This document shows, one piece after another, positions 1 through 6,215 of a stretch of DNA of 7,350 bases. Every line of letters begins with the position of its first letter. The stretch's first letter is position 1. The notes beneath the pieces are model-generated. The model made no database searches, was not told where the DNA came from, and was given only the letters and a program-made list of their open reading frames with translations. A program made the position numbers and the translations under genes. Origin of the DNA: Acidobacteriota bacterium (GTDB lineage Bacteria; Acidobacteriota; Vicinamibacteria; Vicinamibacterales; CAVVIG01); NCBI GenBank assembly GCA_003222455.1, contig QHWF01000601.1, positions 351-7,700 of the forward strand, written 5' to 3'.

Positions 1-2
1 CC

Positions 3-38
3 TCCCCGACCCACCCGACTTCCCCGACCCACCCGACC
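3..38. repeat. 18-bp G-rich direct repeat, two copies
   Basis: Two adjacent 18-bp units at 3-20 and 21-38, TCCCCGACCCACCCGACT on the plus strand, differ only at the last base. They start directly after the TAA of the PilW-like gene. On the minus strand, which is the sense strand, they read as runs GGGTGGGTCGGGG, giving more than four G-tracts of three or more with short loops, a pattern able to form a G-quadruplex in the transcript. The array may continue past the left edge. Confidence 0.85.
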
Positions 39-1218
39 TTACCCGCCCATATTCAGGTTCCGCGGCGCGACCATGAATCGCACTTCCTGATCCGGCACCC
101 ATCGCTGGCCGTCCCTGGCGGTACCAGCATTGAAGAACAAAGAACCCGCAGGGCCGCGCAACCCTTCGTGCTCCGCCTGTACTCGAAGCGTAACCGCGAT
201 CGCGCGAATGCGCAGAAGGTCGGCATCGAACCGATCCGGGCTGTCGGCATCGGGACACCAAGGGCCGTCGACGAGCTGTGCCGCGGTGAGCTTCACAAGC
301 GCCTGCGGGTCCGAGCTGTCACCGAGTGTTGCAAGCCGCGGCGCGAGGTGTCCCTGGGCATCACGAGTGAACGTGCAGTTTTCACCGTCGGGATACGTTG
401 TTGATTTCAGGCCGGCTCGCGGCGGCTTCGGTCCATACGAGGTCCACGGCCCGATCGGATCCTCCACAGGCCTGAGCAGCGCTGGTGGCTGAACCTGGCC
501 GAAATACTCGAAGCCCAGCTACGTCAACGTGATCCGAGCCGTCGTAGCTGACAAGTTGGTACACGCGGTGCGCGACATCGACGTGCAACGCGTAGGTTCG
601 CTCCACCACTTCCACCACCTTCGACCCGGCTGGATACATCATCGTCGCGGCCGCTGCCGGTTTATTCACGGCAAGCTGCGCGATGTCGCCGTCTGCCGCC
701 ACTACCGTGAACACGTCGTACCGGCCGACGTCGTCGAAGATCAGCGCAGTCATCCCGGGCTCGAACCCGCAGAGTGGCTTCGGCGTACCATCCAGGTTGC
801 GAGGACACCCACTGTCGGCGTTCACACGCAGCGCCGCACTCGCGGCTGACAGGGGAACGCTGGTCGTCGTTTGAGCAGCCGTCGGCGGCACGGACAACAA
901 TGTGATGGTGTCGGTGGTGAACGAGCCCGCCGCGGCGTTTCTGACCGCGCCCCGACGGAACGGCAGCACCGGCGCGAAAAACCGATGCAGTGCGCCGGTC
1001 TGTGTGCCGGCGTATGCACCCGCGCCGGCCATCAACAGATTTGCGTACAGCGTGTCTGTCGCCACGCGCAGCCGCTGCTGCATGTCTGCGATTTCCGGTC
1101 CCGCCAGGAATGCGCTTTCGGCGGGATTGAGCAGCGCAAACACGCCGGCCGACACCACAAGCGTCAAGGCGAGCGCGACCGTGACCTCGATCAAGGAGAA
1201 GCCTTCACCGCGGTCCAT
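39..1218 (-). pseudogene. pilW: PilW-like minor prepilin, interrupted by a frameshift
   Basis: The ATG at 1218 abuts the pilV stop codon and has GGAAGG 8 nt upstream. The product starts MDRGEG|FSLIEVTVALAL, a six-residue leader with the PilD site and E11 at +5 of the mature pilin, followed by a hydrophobic helix to about 30. Family-like sequence continues to DVAGLR at residue 237 (about position 508). That frame then loses its family character and stops at 382. The continuation, EYFGQVQPPALLRPVEDPIG and onward through WVPDQEVRF and PRNLN, lies in another frame and runs to TAA at 41-39. Joining the frames would give about 394 residues. The gap fits loss of one CTTCG copy: restoring it gives GLRFEYFG, as expected of PilW. 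The gene is thus disrupted, phase-variable, or affected by a sequencing error. The two cysteines (138 and 150) in the first part might form a disulfide. Confidence 0.85.
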
Positions 1219-1758
1219 TTACATCGCCTTCCGCGTTCTCACGCAGATGAAGCGCGCCTCGTCCGGCTGCCGGCGTCCAGTCGCAGCCGTGCCGATGCTG
1301 CGATGAAATCGCTGCGTCACAAGAACCTGCAGCACGAGCACGTTTGCCGGATCGGCCGGCAGCGGTTCGATCGACCATCGCCGGAGGTACATCGCTCCTG
1401 GCGGCGGCGCCGCTCCTTCGCCGAGCGATCGGCCGACGCTGTCCACGAAATCGAAAAAGCCGGCGGTGCTCACTCTCAGCGCGTCGGACGATGACGCTGC
1501 CAGCATCGGATCGGTCAAAGGCGATCCACGAACGTCCACGCTCCATGTGAGGCTGCGGAGTTGCTCCATCTTCTGGAGGCCGAGAAGCGCGGCGGCGGTC
1601 GTCGCCTTCGCGTTGCTGTTCGCTTGCGCCGACAGCACGAACAACTGTGCAAGGGACGCCAGCGCCACCGAGACGATGGTTGTCGCGACCAGCACTTCGA
1701 GCAGTGTGAACCCGCGCTCGGACGGCACGGACAGACGAAAGTGCAACGAGCGATCCAC
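1219..1758 (-). CDS. pilV: PilV-like minor prepilin (N-terminal methylation motif)
   Basis: A 179-residue type IV prepilin-like protein. The class III leader site ERG|FTLLEV places cleavage after G16, with phenylalanine at mature position 1 and glutamate at +5, followed by a hydrophobic helix to about residue 44; PilD would process it, and it would then join the pilus tip or base with other minor pilins. The globular part (50-179) contains LGLQKMEQLRSL, common in PilV-type proteins, and a C-terminal region ending RFICVRTRKAM. The start is uncertain: GTG 1758 gives a 16-residue leader, while TTG 1746 and GTG 1728 would leave 12 or 6 residues; no start has a strong ribosome site, though GGA precedes TTG 1746 by 7 nt. 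The frame stays open upstream without another start. Its TAA stop abuts the ATG of the PilW-like gene, so the two are probably translated together. Confidence 0.85.
   Translation of the reverse strand: MDRSLHFRLSVPSERGFTLLEVLVATTIVSVALASLAQLFVLSAQANSNAKATTAAALLGLQKMEQLRSLTWSVDVRGSPLTDPMLAASSSDALRVSTAGFFDFVDSVGRSLGEGAAPPPGAMYLRRWSIEPLPADPANVLVLQVLVTQRFHRSIGTAATGRRQPDEARFICVRTRKAM
1227..1232 (-). promoter_or_regulatory. Ribosome binding site of the PilW-like gene
   Basis: GGAAGG on the minus strand, 8 nt before ATG 1218 and inside the last codons of the PilV-like gene. It is the clearest Shine-Dalgarno sequence in the window and lies at the only visible gene boundary without a repeat. Confidence 0.7.
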
Positions 1759-1916
1759 GTGACGCCGCGCAGGAAAACCCGCGTGTTCATTGGAGATCGC
1801 GAGATCGGCGCCGGCCGGCTCACCGAAAAGCGAGCAATCACGGATGCCTCGCCACGGAGCCGGGTAGCAGAAACTGCCACAGCGCGGCGAAGATGCGATG
1901 CGGTAGGAATCCGGAA

Positions 1917-1997
1917 GAACGCAAAGGCCGCTAAGACCGCAAAGGTAAAGACCGCTTAATTGAGACTGCCTTCGCGGCCTTCGCGGCCTTTGCGTTC
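1917..1997. repeat. 9-bp tandem repeat units arranged as an inverted repeat
   Basis: The left arm (1917-1945) and right arm (1969-1997) are 29 bp each and pair at 26 of 29 positions around a 23-nt loop. Each arm is built of 9-bp units GCAAAGGCC, with variants GCTAAGACC and GCGAAGGCC. It lies between the histidine kinase stop (2035) and the PilV-like gene (1758). As RNA it would form a long hairpin; no T-run follows on the minus strand, so it is not a canonical intrinsic terminator. A related copy occurs at 4296-4323. Confidence 0.85.
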
Positions 1998-2034
1998 CAC
2001 CGTTGTGATATTGAATTTCACGCTTCGCGGCGTT

Positions 2035-3303
2035 TCAGGCGCTGCTCGGCAACGATACCTGAAGGCTGGCGCCGCCGGAGGCCGATTTCCCGATCACGAT
2101 TCGTCCGTTGTGAAAGACGATGATCTTCTGGACGAGCGCGAGGCCCAGGCCGGTGCCGCTTCGCTTGGAGGTGAAGAATGGACGGAACACGCGCTCGCGA
2201 TCGACGGGCGCGATGCCGGGACCGTTGTCGTTCACGGCGACGCGCGTCACCTTGCCCGCCCGATCGTACTCGGATTGAATGACCACGTGCGGGCCGCCCG
2301 GCGCCGCCGCACAGGCTTCGAGCGCGTTCCGGAGCAGGTTGCTGAAGGCCTGGCGCAGAAGGACTTCGTCGCCTTCGAGAATGCCGAATTCACCGTCGAC
2401 GTCGACGCGGCCGCCAAGGGCGCGCGCGTCGGCGCGAATTTCGTCCGCTGCCCGCTCGCAGATCGCTTTGAGGTCCACGGGTGTCAGCGTGAGCTGCGCC
2501 GGCCGGGCGAAGTTCAGGAAGTTGGTCACGATCTGACTCAGCGATTCGGTTTCTGCACGGATCCCCTCGACGTAGGCGCGGTACGACTCGGGCAGCGCCT
2601 TCAGATCGAACAGCTTGCTGTAGCCCAGGATGGTGGCGAGACCGTTCCGGAATTCGTGCGCGATGCCGGCGGTGAGCTCGCCGACGGTTGCCAGGCTTTC
2701 CTTCAGCCGCAGCTGCTCTTCCAGATCCTTCACTGCTGTGAGGTCGGTGAACAGACAAATCGCCCCGTGCTGCTGCCTCTGCTCGTCGAACATCGGCGAG
2801 ATCGTGACGCCGAAGTGTGACACGCCGTTCCGCGTCTCGGGGACCGACACTGCGCGGCGCACGACGGCCACGCCGCTCGTCAGGACCTGATCAATCAGCC
2901 TCGACAACTCAGGCTCCGAGAGCGCCTGGTGGTAGTCGGCAGGCGTGACGTTGTCCGAAAGACCGAGCATTCGCCGGCCGGCTGGATTCAGAATCCGGAT
3001 ATCGCCCTTCAGGCCGACGACAAGGAGCCCTGCCGTCAGGCTGGCAATGATTTCGCCGCTCAAACGTTCTGACGCTTCGGCGCGGGCCGCGGTCGCGCGC
3101 TCCTGCGCTTTGAGCTTGGCGACCGCCTCCTGGAGCGCCGCCGAAAGGATGGCGGTATCGGCGTGGCCGCTGCCCTGCAGGCCGCGGCGCGCGTCGCGCG
3201 CAGCCGACGCGAAGCGCAGAATCGCGAACGTCAGGACGGCAACCAGACAGGCCACGAGTGTCGTCAAACCGAGGAAGGCGTAGCCGCCCGGAGTCAAGGG
3301 CAT
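2035..3303 (-). CDS. PAS-domain sensor histidine kinase
   Basis: A 422-residue kinase that would autophosphorylate on histidine and pass the phosphate to a response regulator not seen in this window. Order of parts: one N-terminal membrane helix (about 11-30); a coiled-coil-like linker (about 50-85) rich in alanine, glutamate and arginine; a PAS domain (about 80-195, with SLTAGLLVVGLKGDIRILNP); a HisKA dimerisation helix with ELTAGIAHEFRNGLATILGY (209-228) and phospho-acceptor H216; and a HATPase domain with N-box SNLLRNALEA (321-330), DNGPGI (359-364), FRPFFTSK (373-380) and GTGLGLAL (383-390). All catalytic boxes are intact. The layout resembles AtoS/NtrB-type kinases; PilS normally has about six helices, so the name pilS is not assigned despite the pilus context. 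ATG 3303 lies 6 bp from the end of a MITE-like element, with an in-frame TGA at 3309-3307 and only a weak TTGAG as ribosome site. Confidence 0.93.
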   Translation of the reverse strand: MPLTPGGYAFLGLTTLVACLVAVLTFAILRFASAARDARRGLQGSGHADTAILSAALQEAVAKLKAQERATAARAEASERLSGEIIASLTAGLLVVGLKGDIRILNPAGRRMLGLSDNVTPADYHQALSEPELSRLIDQVLTSGVAVVRRAVSVPETRNGVSHFGVTISPMFDEQRQQHGAICLFTDLTAVKDLEEQLRLKESLATVGELTAGIAHEFRNGLATILGYSKLFDLKALPESYRAYVEGIRAETESLSQIVTNFLNFARPAQLTLTPVDLKAICERAADEIRADARALGGRVDVDGEFGILEGDEVLLRQAFSNLLRNALEACAAAPGGPHVVIQSEYDRAGKVTRVAVNDNGPGIAPVDRERVFRPFFTSKRSGTGLGLALVQKIIVFHNGRIVIGKSASGGASLQVSLPSSA

Positions 3304-3309
3304 CGACTC

Positions 3310-3471
3310 AACAGCCCGTGATGAAAGCCCGGCGTCGCACCGAGGGCGGCGAGGCGCCCCGCGGACAAGGCGCGACGACCGAGCATATCGGGAATATGTG
3401 AGGGAGGAGCAACGCAGTCAGCGGGGATGCATCGCCGGCCGAATGCAGCTGGGCTTTCATCACGGGCTGTT
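3310..3471. mobile_element. 162-bp MITE-like element with 21-bp perfect terminal inverted repeats
   Basis: The 21 bp at 3310-3330 (starting AACAGCCCGTGATG) recur as an exact reverse complement at 3451-3471, with 120 bp between. The interior carries no gene. Read on the minus strand it contains GCGTTGCTCCTCC, then an imperfect palindrome CATATTCCCGATATG, then GTCGTCGCGCCTTG. From memory this arrangement resembles a dispersed intergenic repeat found in many bacteria, with ends like GCCTGCTGAAAAAGCCC, but I cannot confirm it. No clear target-site duplication flanks it. It fills most of the pilD-kinase spacer and ends 6 bp before the kinase ATG. Without a transposase it would be non-autonomous or a REP-type element. 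Confidence 0.75.
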
Positions 3472-3505
3472 AAAACGCGGCGCATCGATCCGGCGGCGAT
3501 GCGTG

Positions 3506-4285
3506 TCATAGAAGACCGAGGTACCAGTTGAGCACGGCGGGCCCGACGGTTGCCGCGGCGGCGGCGCCCAGCGCGAGGAACGTGCCAAACGGCAGCGCGT
3601 ACTTCAGGCCGCCGCGCCTCGTCACGATCAGCAGGACGCCGACAATCGATCCGCAGAGCGACGCCATCATCAACGTCACCAGCGTCAACTTCCAGCCGAG
3701 AAACGCGCCCACCATCGCCAGCATCTTCACGTCGCCCATCCCGAGCCCTTCTTCGTGCCGGAGGCGATAGTACGCTTCGGCGACGCCGAAGAGCACACCG
3801 CCGCCGACGAGAATGCCGATGAGCGATGCCTGCCATCCGGGCTCGGTGATCAGGCTGAAGAGAAAGCCGACGACAATGCCAGGCAGCGTAATCACGTTCG
3901 GCAGCAGCTGATGCTCGAGATCGATCGCGAACAGCACGATCAACGCGCATCCGAATATCAGGCGCGAGGCCAGCAGCGGTGTCGGCCCGTAGCCCCACCA
4001 GCCGGCGGCGAACATCACCGCGGTGATCGCCTCGACGATGGGATAACGGGTGCCGATCCAGGCGCGGCACGACCGGCAGCGGCCGCGCAGGACGAGCCAA
4101 CTGATAATCGGGATGTTTTCGAACCACGAGAGCTCGTGGCGGCAGTGGGGACATGCCGATGCCGGCGCCACGACCGACGCGCGAAGCGGCAGGCGATAGA
4201 TGCAGACGTTCAGAAAGCTGCCGATGACCGCGCCGAACGCAGCCGCAACGAGAACCGTCAGCAGCATGGGGCCATCCATGATCAC
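3506..4285 (-). CDS. pilD: Prepilin peptidase / N-methyltransferase PilD (type IV, A24 family)
   Basis: A 259-residue inner-membrane aspartic protease that cleaves the glycine-phenylalanine bond of type IV prepilins and N-methylates the new N-terminus. The conserved SFLNVCIYRLP (23-33) opens the methylation domain, followed by the zinc-type cysteine pairs CPHC (45-48) and CRSC (70-73). Peptidase aspartates are D122 in AIDLEHQLLPN and D185 in GMGDVK. Several hydrophobic helices follow through residue 257, and the length is normal for the family. The start is probably GTG 4285, because AAGGA stands 9 nt upstream; ATG 4279 and ATG 4267 are alternatives lacking a good ribosome site. Two prepilins with matching cleavage sites are encoded downstream (1219-1758 and 39-1218), which are obvious substrates. 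Upstream stands the TPR-like gene after a 42-bp spacer; a 202-bp spacer with a MITE-like element follows. Confidence 0.96.
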   Translation of the reverse strand: MIMDGPMLLTVLVAAAFGAVIGSFLNVCIYRLPLRASVVAPASACPHCRHELSWFENIPIISWLVLRGRCRSCRAWIGTRYPIVEAITAVMFAAGWWGYGPTPLLASRLIFGCALIVLFAIDLEHQLLPNVITLPGIVVGFLFSLITEPGWQASLIGILVGGGVLFGVAEAYYRLRHEEGLGMGDVKMLAMVGAFLGWKLTLVTLMMASLCGSIVGVLLIVTRRGGLKYALPFGTFLALGAAAAATVGPAVLNWYLGLL

Positions 4286-4294
4286 TCGCCGATT

Positions 4295-4299
4295 TCCTT
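4295..4299 (-). promoter_or_regulatory. Ribosome binding site supporting the GTG start of pilD
   Basis: AAGGA on the minus strand lies 9 nt before GTG 4285. It overlaps the end of a GCAAAGGCCGC-type intergenic repeat unit, so the repeat appears to contribute the ribosome site. It favours GTG 4285 over ATG 4279, for which the spacing would be 15 nt. Confidence 0.5.
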
Positions 4300-4323
4300 G
4301 CGGCCTTTGCGCTCCATCGTGAT
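4296..4323. repeat. Second copy of the GCAAAGGCCGC intergenic repeat
   Basis: The 28 bp here align with 1978-2009: both carry GCGGCCTTTGCG, then TCCA, CGT and GTGAT in the same order on the plus strand, with a few substitutions and small gaps. It occupies most of the spacer between the TPR-like gene and pilD and contributes the pilD ribosome site. It has a single arm, without the inverted partner seen at 1917-1997. Confidence 0.65.
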
Positions 4324-4327
4324 CATC

Positions 4328-5293
4328 TCAGGATGGCGGGCGCGAGCCGCCGATCTTCTGCGGCTCCGCAGGAAGGGGCGCGAGCGGAGAGCGCTGCGAC
4401 AGATGCACACGTCCGCCTGGTGCGATCTCGTAAGGAGTACCGGCAGGATCCACCGGCACCCCCCGCCAGCGGAGCGCCTCAGCTACAGGCTGCCAGTTGT
4501 CGGGCGTCGTGCCACTCTGTGCCATAAAGCGATCGACCGCGGCCTGCAGCGCGTCGATCTGATCCAGGGCACCGAGCTGCACCAGATGGCGCTCCGCATC
4601 TTTTCGCAGCCACTCCAGCTCCGCAGACTGCCGGATCGCCTGCCACATCGTGCGCGACGACTGGCGATCGCCGCCTTGAATGAGCGTCGTCGCCGCCAGC
4701 GATTTGAGCCACCACGGCGCGCCGGCCACGTGAGCCGCTTTGTCGAACCAGTCGGCGGCGGCGCGGTAGTCCTGCCGATACCAGTAGTGCACGAACCCGA
4801 TATCCTGCATGTACTCCCATTTGTCGGGCCGTTCCCGTATCCCTTTCTCGAGCAGCTTGATCGCGAGATCCGGCCGGCCCGGCCCGCCGGGATAGGGCTC
4901 GGCCAGAAAAATCGCGCCGAACCGATACGCGATGTTGAAGTGGGGATCCAGCGACGTCGTGACGTCGAGCATCGGATACAGCTCGCGGTACTCCCCGGAA
5001 TCGATTGCCGCAATCATCGGAGGCGGCTCCGGAGCGAGTGCATTCGCGGCAAGGCGGCGCTTCGCGCCACCGTAGTACTGGATGGCGCGCACCCAGTAGG
5101 CATCGGCCGCGAGCGCACGGTAGGCGCCGGTCAGCCGGCGGACGGCCGTGCCGGACGTCACGTACAACGTGTCTTCGTCGAGCGGCGGCGGCGGATAGGC
5201 TGTTTCGCGCAGCGCCTGGAGCTTCGCTGCACCGGCAAGCAGCGCCGCTGCAAGCACTGCCACACCGAATGCGTGTAAGAACGGCATCGCCAT
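4328..5293 (-). CDS. Membrane-anchored TPR-like protein of unknown function
   Basis: A 321-residue protein with an N-terminal hydrophobic segment (about 5-22) that reads as an uncleaved anchor or signal; no lipobox cysteine is present. Residues 43-75 contain YVTSGTAVRRLTGAYRALAA followed by DAYWVRAIQYYGG, then LDPHFNIAYRFGAIFLAEPY (115-134), PDLAIKLLEKGI (141-152) and DYRAAADWFDKAAHVAGAPW (175-194). The helix pairs with small residues at spaced positions suggest degenerate tetratricopeptide repeats, which act in protein-protein contact. The tail is rich in proline and probably disordered. I recall similar proteins beside ABC-2 transporters and pilus genes in Deltaproteobacteria and Acidobacteria, but cannot verify it here. 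ATG 5293 has AGGA 4 nt upstream; a second ATG at 5287 has the better spacing of 10 nt, so either may be used. Its place between the permease and PilD suggests a role in pilus export or assembly. Confidence 0.8.
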   Translation of the reverse strand: MAMPFLHAFGVAVLAAALLAGAAKLQALRETAYPPPPLDEDTLYVTSGTAVRRLTGAYRALAADAYWVRAIQYYGGAKRRLAANALAPEPPPMIAAIDSGEYRELYPMLDVTTSLDPHFNIAYRFGAIFLAEPYPGGPGRPDLAIKLLEKGIRERPDKWEYMQDIGFVHYWYRQDYRAAADWFDKAAHVAGAPWWLKSLAATTLIQGGDRQSSRTMWQAIRQSAELEWLRKDAERHLVQLGALDQIDALQAAVDRFMAQSGTTPDNWQPVAEALRWRGVPVDPAGTPYEIAPGGRVHLSQRSPLAPLPAEPQKIGGSRPPS

Positions 5294-5330
5294 TAGATCC
5301 TGAGGATTGAACGTCCGCGTCCTCCGCCGG

Positions 5331-5356
5331 TAGGGGCGGCTCGCGAGCCGCCCCTA
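5331..5356. repeat. 26-bp perfect palindrome overlapping the permease stop codon
   Basis: TAGGGGCGGCTCG (5331-5343) is followed directly by its exact reverse complement (5344-5356). The first three minus-strand bases are the TAG stop of the permease. In RNA it would form a stem of about 11 GC-rich pairs with a four-base loop. No T-run follows on the minus strand, so termination by the standard mechanism is doubtful; RNA stability, attenuation or a REP-like role are possible. The TPR-like gene starts 37 bp further on. Confidence 0.85.
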
Positions 5357-6163
5357 TTTGAAATCCCGCCGCGAAAACACGTACATCGAAATCGACAGCA
5401 GCATGCCAATGTAGAGCATCGCATAACCGCCGGTGAACAGCAGATAGCCGAGCGGCACCTTCTCGCCGTGCACCACCTGCGACTTGACGTCGAACTGCGC
5501 CAGGTTCGGCAGGATCCAGTACAGCGCGCGAGCAAGCCGCGCCGCGACCGCCGAATCGACCACCTGATCGAAATTGCGGAGATCGGCGCTGAAGTGCCCG
5601 ACGACGAAGAGGCCGAACGTAAAGGCGGCAGACAGAATCGGCGTCGAGAACGTGGAGAAGAACAGCGCGATTGCCGTAATCACCATCAGCTCGACCAGGA
5701 TGAGACCGATCGCTTCGAGCAACGCTGGATCGAGCGCCGGCGCATCCCAGGCGCGTTGCACGTCCGCGCTGACGCCCCACGCGGTGTACACGAGCACGAG
5801 ATAGAGCGCCGCGGCCATGATCGCGACATTGACGGCGAGCGTCAGCGTCAGGCCGGCATACTTGCCGAGCACGAGCTGATACCGGTGAATCGGCTTGGCG
5901 AGCAGGCTGTAGATGCTCCGCCGTTCCACTTCCTTGGACACCAGGCCGATGCCGATGAACACCGCAATGAACAAACCGAACATCGACGTGGCGGCGAGAC
6001 CCAGGTCCTTGATGATCTTGACGTCCTGGCCGGCTGTCAGCTGTCCCAGGACATACGACGCGCCGATGAGCAGAATCGCAAACAGGACCAGGTTGTAAAG
6101 AACCTTGTCGCGAACGGACTCGCGGAACACGTTCACGGCAATCGCAAGGGTGGCGCTCAACAT
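5354..6163 (-). CDS. ABC-2 type transporter permease (PilI-like by context)
   Basis: A 269-residue integral membrane protein, the likely channel partner of the ATPase encoded just upstream. About six hydrophobic helices are visible at roughly residues 22-41, 56-75, 102-128, 148-170, 174-192 and 239-262. The stretch VSKEVERRSIYSLLAKPIHR (75-94), leading to a LGKY at 99-102, is typical of one ABC-2 permease family, in which the element after the second helix carries the contact with the ATPase. The ATG at 6163 is the first in-frame start, since an in-frame TGA lies at 6190-6188, and the N-terminus MLSATLAIAVNVFRESVRDK looks natural for the family. The entire 52-bp spacer from the ATPase is a 14-bp tandem repeat whose last unit supplies the start codon, and no purine-rich ribosome site exists. 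The TAG stop lies within a 26-bp palindrome. Substrate is not known. Confidence 0.9.
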   Translation of the reverse strand: MLSATLAIAVNVFRESVRDKVLYNLVLFAILLIGASYVLGQLTAGQDVKIIKDLGLAATSMFGLFIAVFIGIGLVSKEVERRSIYSLLAKPIHRYQLVLGKYAGLTLTLAVNVAIMAAALYLVLVYTAWGVSADVQRAWDAPALDPALLEAIGLILVELMVITAIALFFSTFSTPILSAAFTFGLFVVGHFSADLRNFDQVVDSAVAARLARALYWILPNLAQFDVKSQVVHGEKVPLGYLLFTGGYAMLYIGMLLSISMYVFSRRDFK

Positions 6164-6215
6164 TGGTCGTTGGTCATTGGTCGTTGGTCATTGGTCGTTG
6201 GTCATTGGTCGTTGG
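6162..6215. repeat. 14-bp tandem repeat filling the ATPase-permease spacer
   Basis: ATTGGTCGTTGGTC (plus strand) is repeated three times exactly (6162-6175, 6176-6189, 6190-6203) plus a 12-bp partial copy. Each unit is two variants of a 7-bp motif, TTGGTCR. The array runs from directly after the ATPase stop to the permease start codon and includes two bases of that ATG. On the minus strand each unit carries an ATG, at 6205, 6191, 6177 and 6163. Confidence 0.93.

Noticed and set aside
1515..1880. Minus-strand ORF starting upstream of the PilV-like gene, considered as a separate small prepilin or FimT-type gene
   Set aside because: Its product has no leader site or hydrophobic helix, and where it overlaps pilV the other frame has the true prepilin motif.
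1960..2820. Plus-strand open frame opposite the histidine kinase
   Set aside because: Shadow of the kinase gene, no known motif; the kinase frame has all catalytic boxes.
4282..4317. Upstream mini-ORF MERKGRKEIGE whose stop overlaps the pilD GTG start (GTGA)
   Set aside because: It is short, lies mainly within the dispersed GCAAAGGCCGC repeat and has no clear ribosome site of its own; translational coupling is possible but unsupported.
3755..5278. 507-residue plus-strand open frame opposite the TPR-like gene and pilD
   Set aside because: It is a stop-free antisense frame caused by high GC content; the product is arginine- and histidine-rich without recognisable domains, and both minus-strand genes beneath it have clear family motifs.
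5331..5356. Intrinsic terminator after the permease
   Set aside because: The stem is strong, but no run of T follows on the minus strand.
4479..5780. 433-residue minus-strand frame overlapping the TPR-like and permease genes
   Set aside because: Out-of-frame with both; arginine- and alanine-rich sequence typical of a shifted GC-rich reading, and it runs across a gene boundary.
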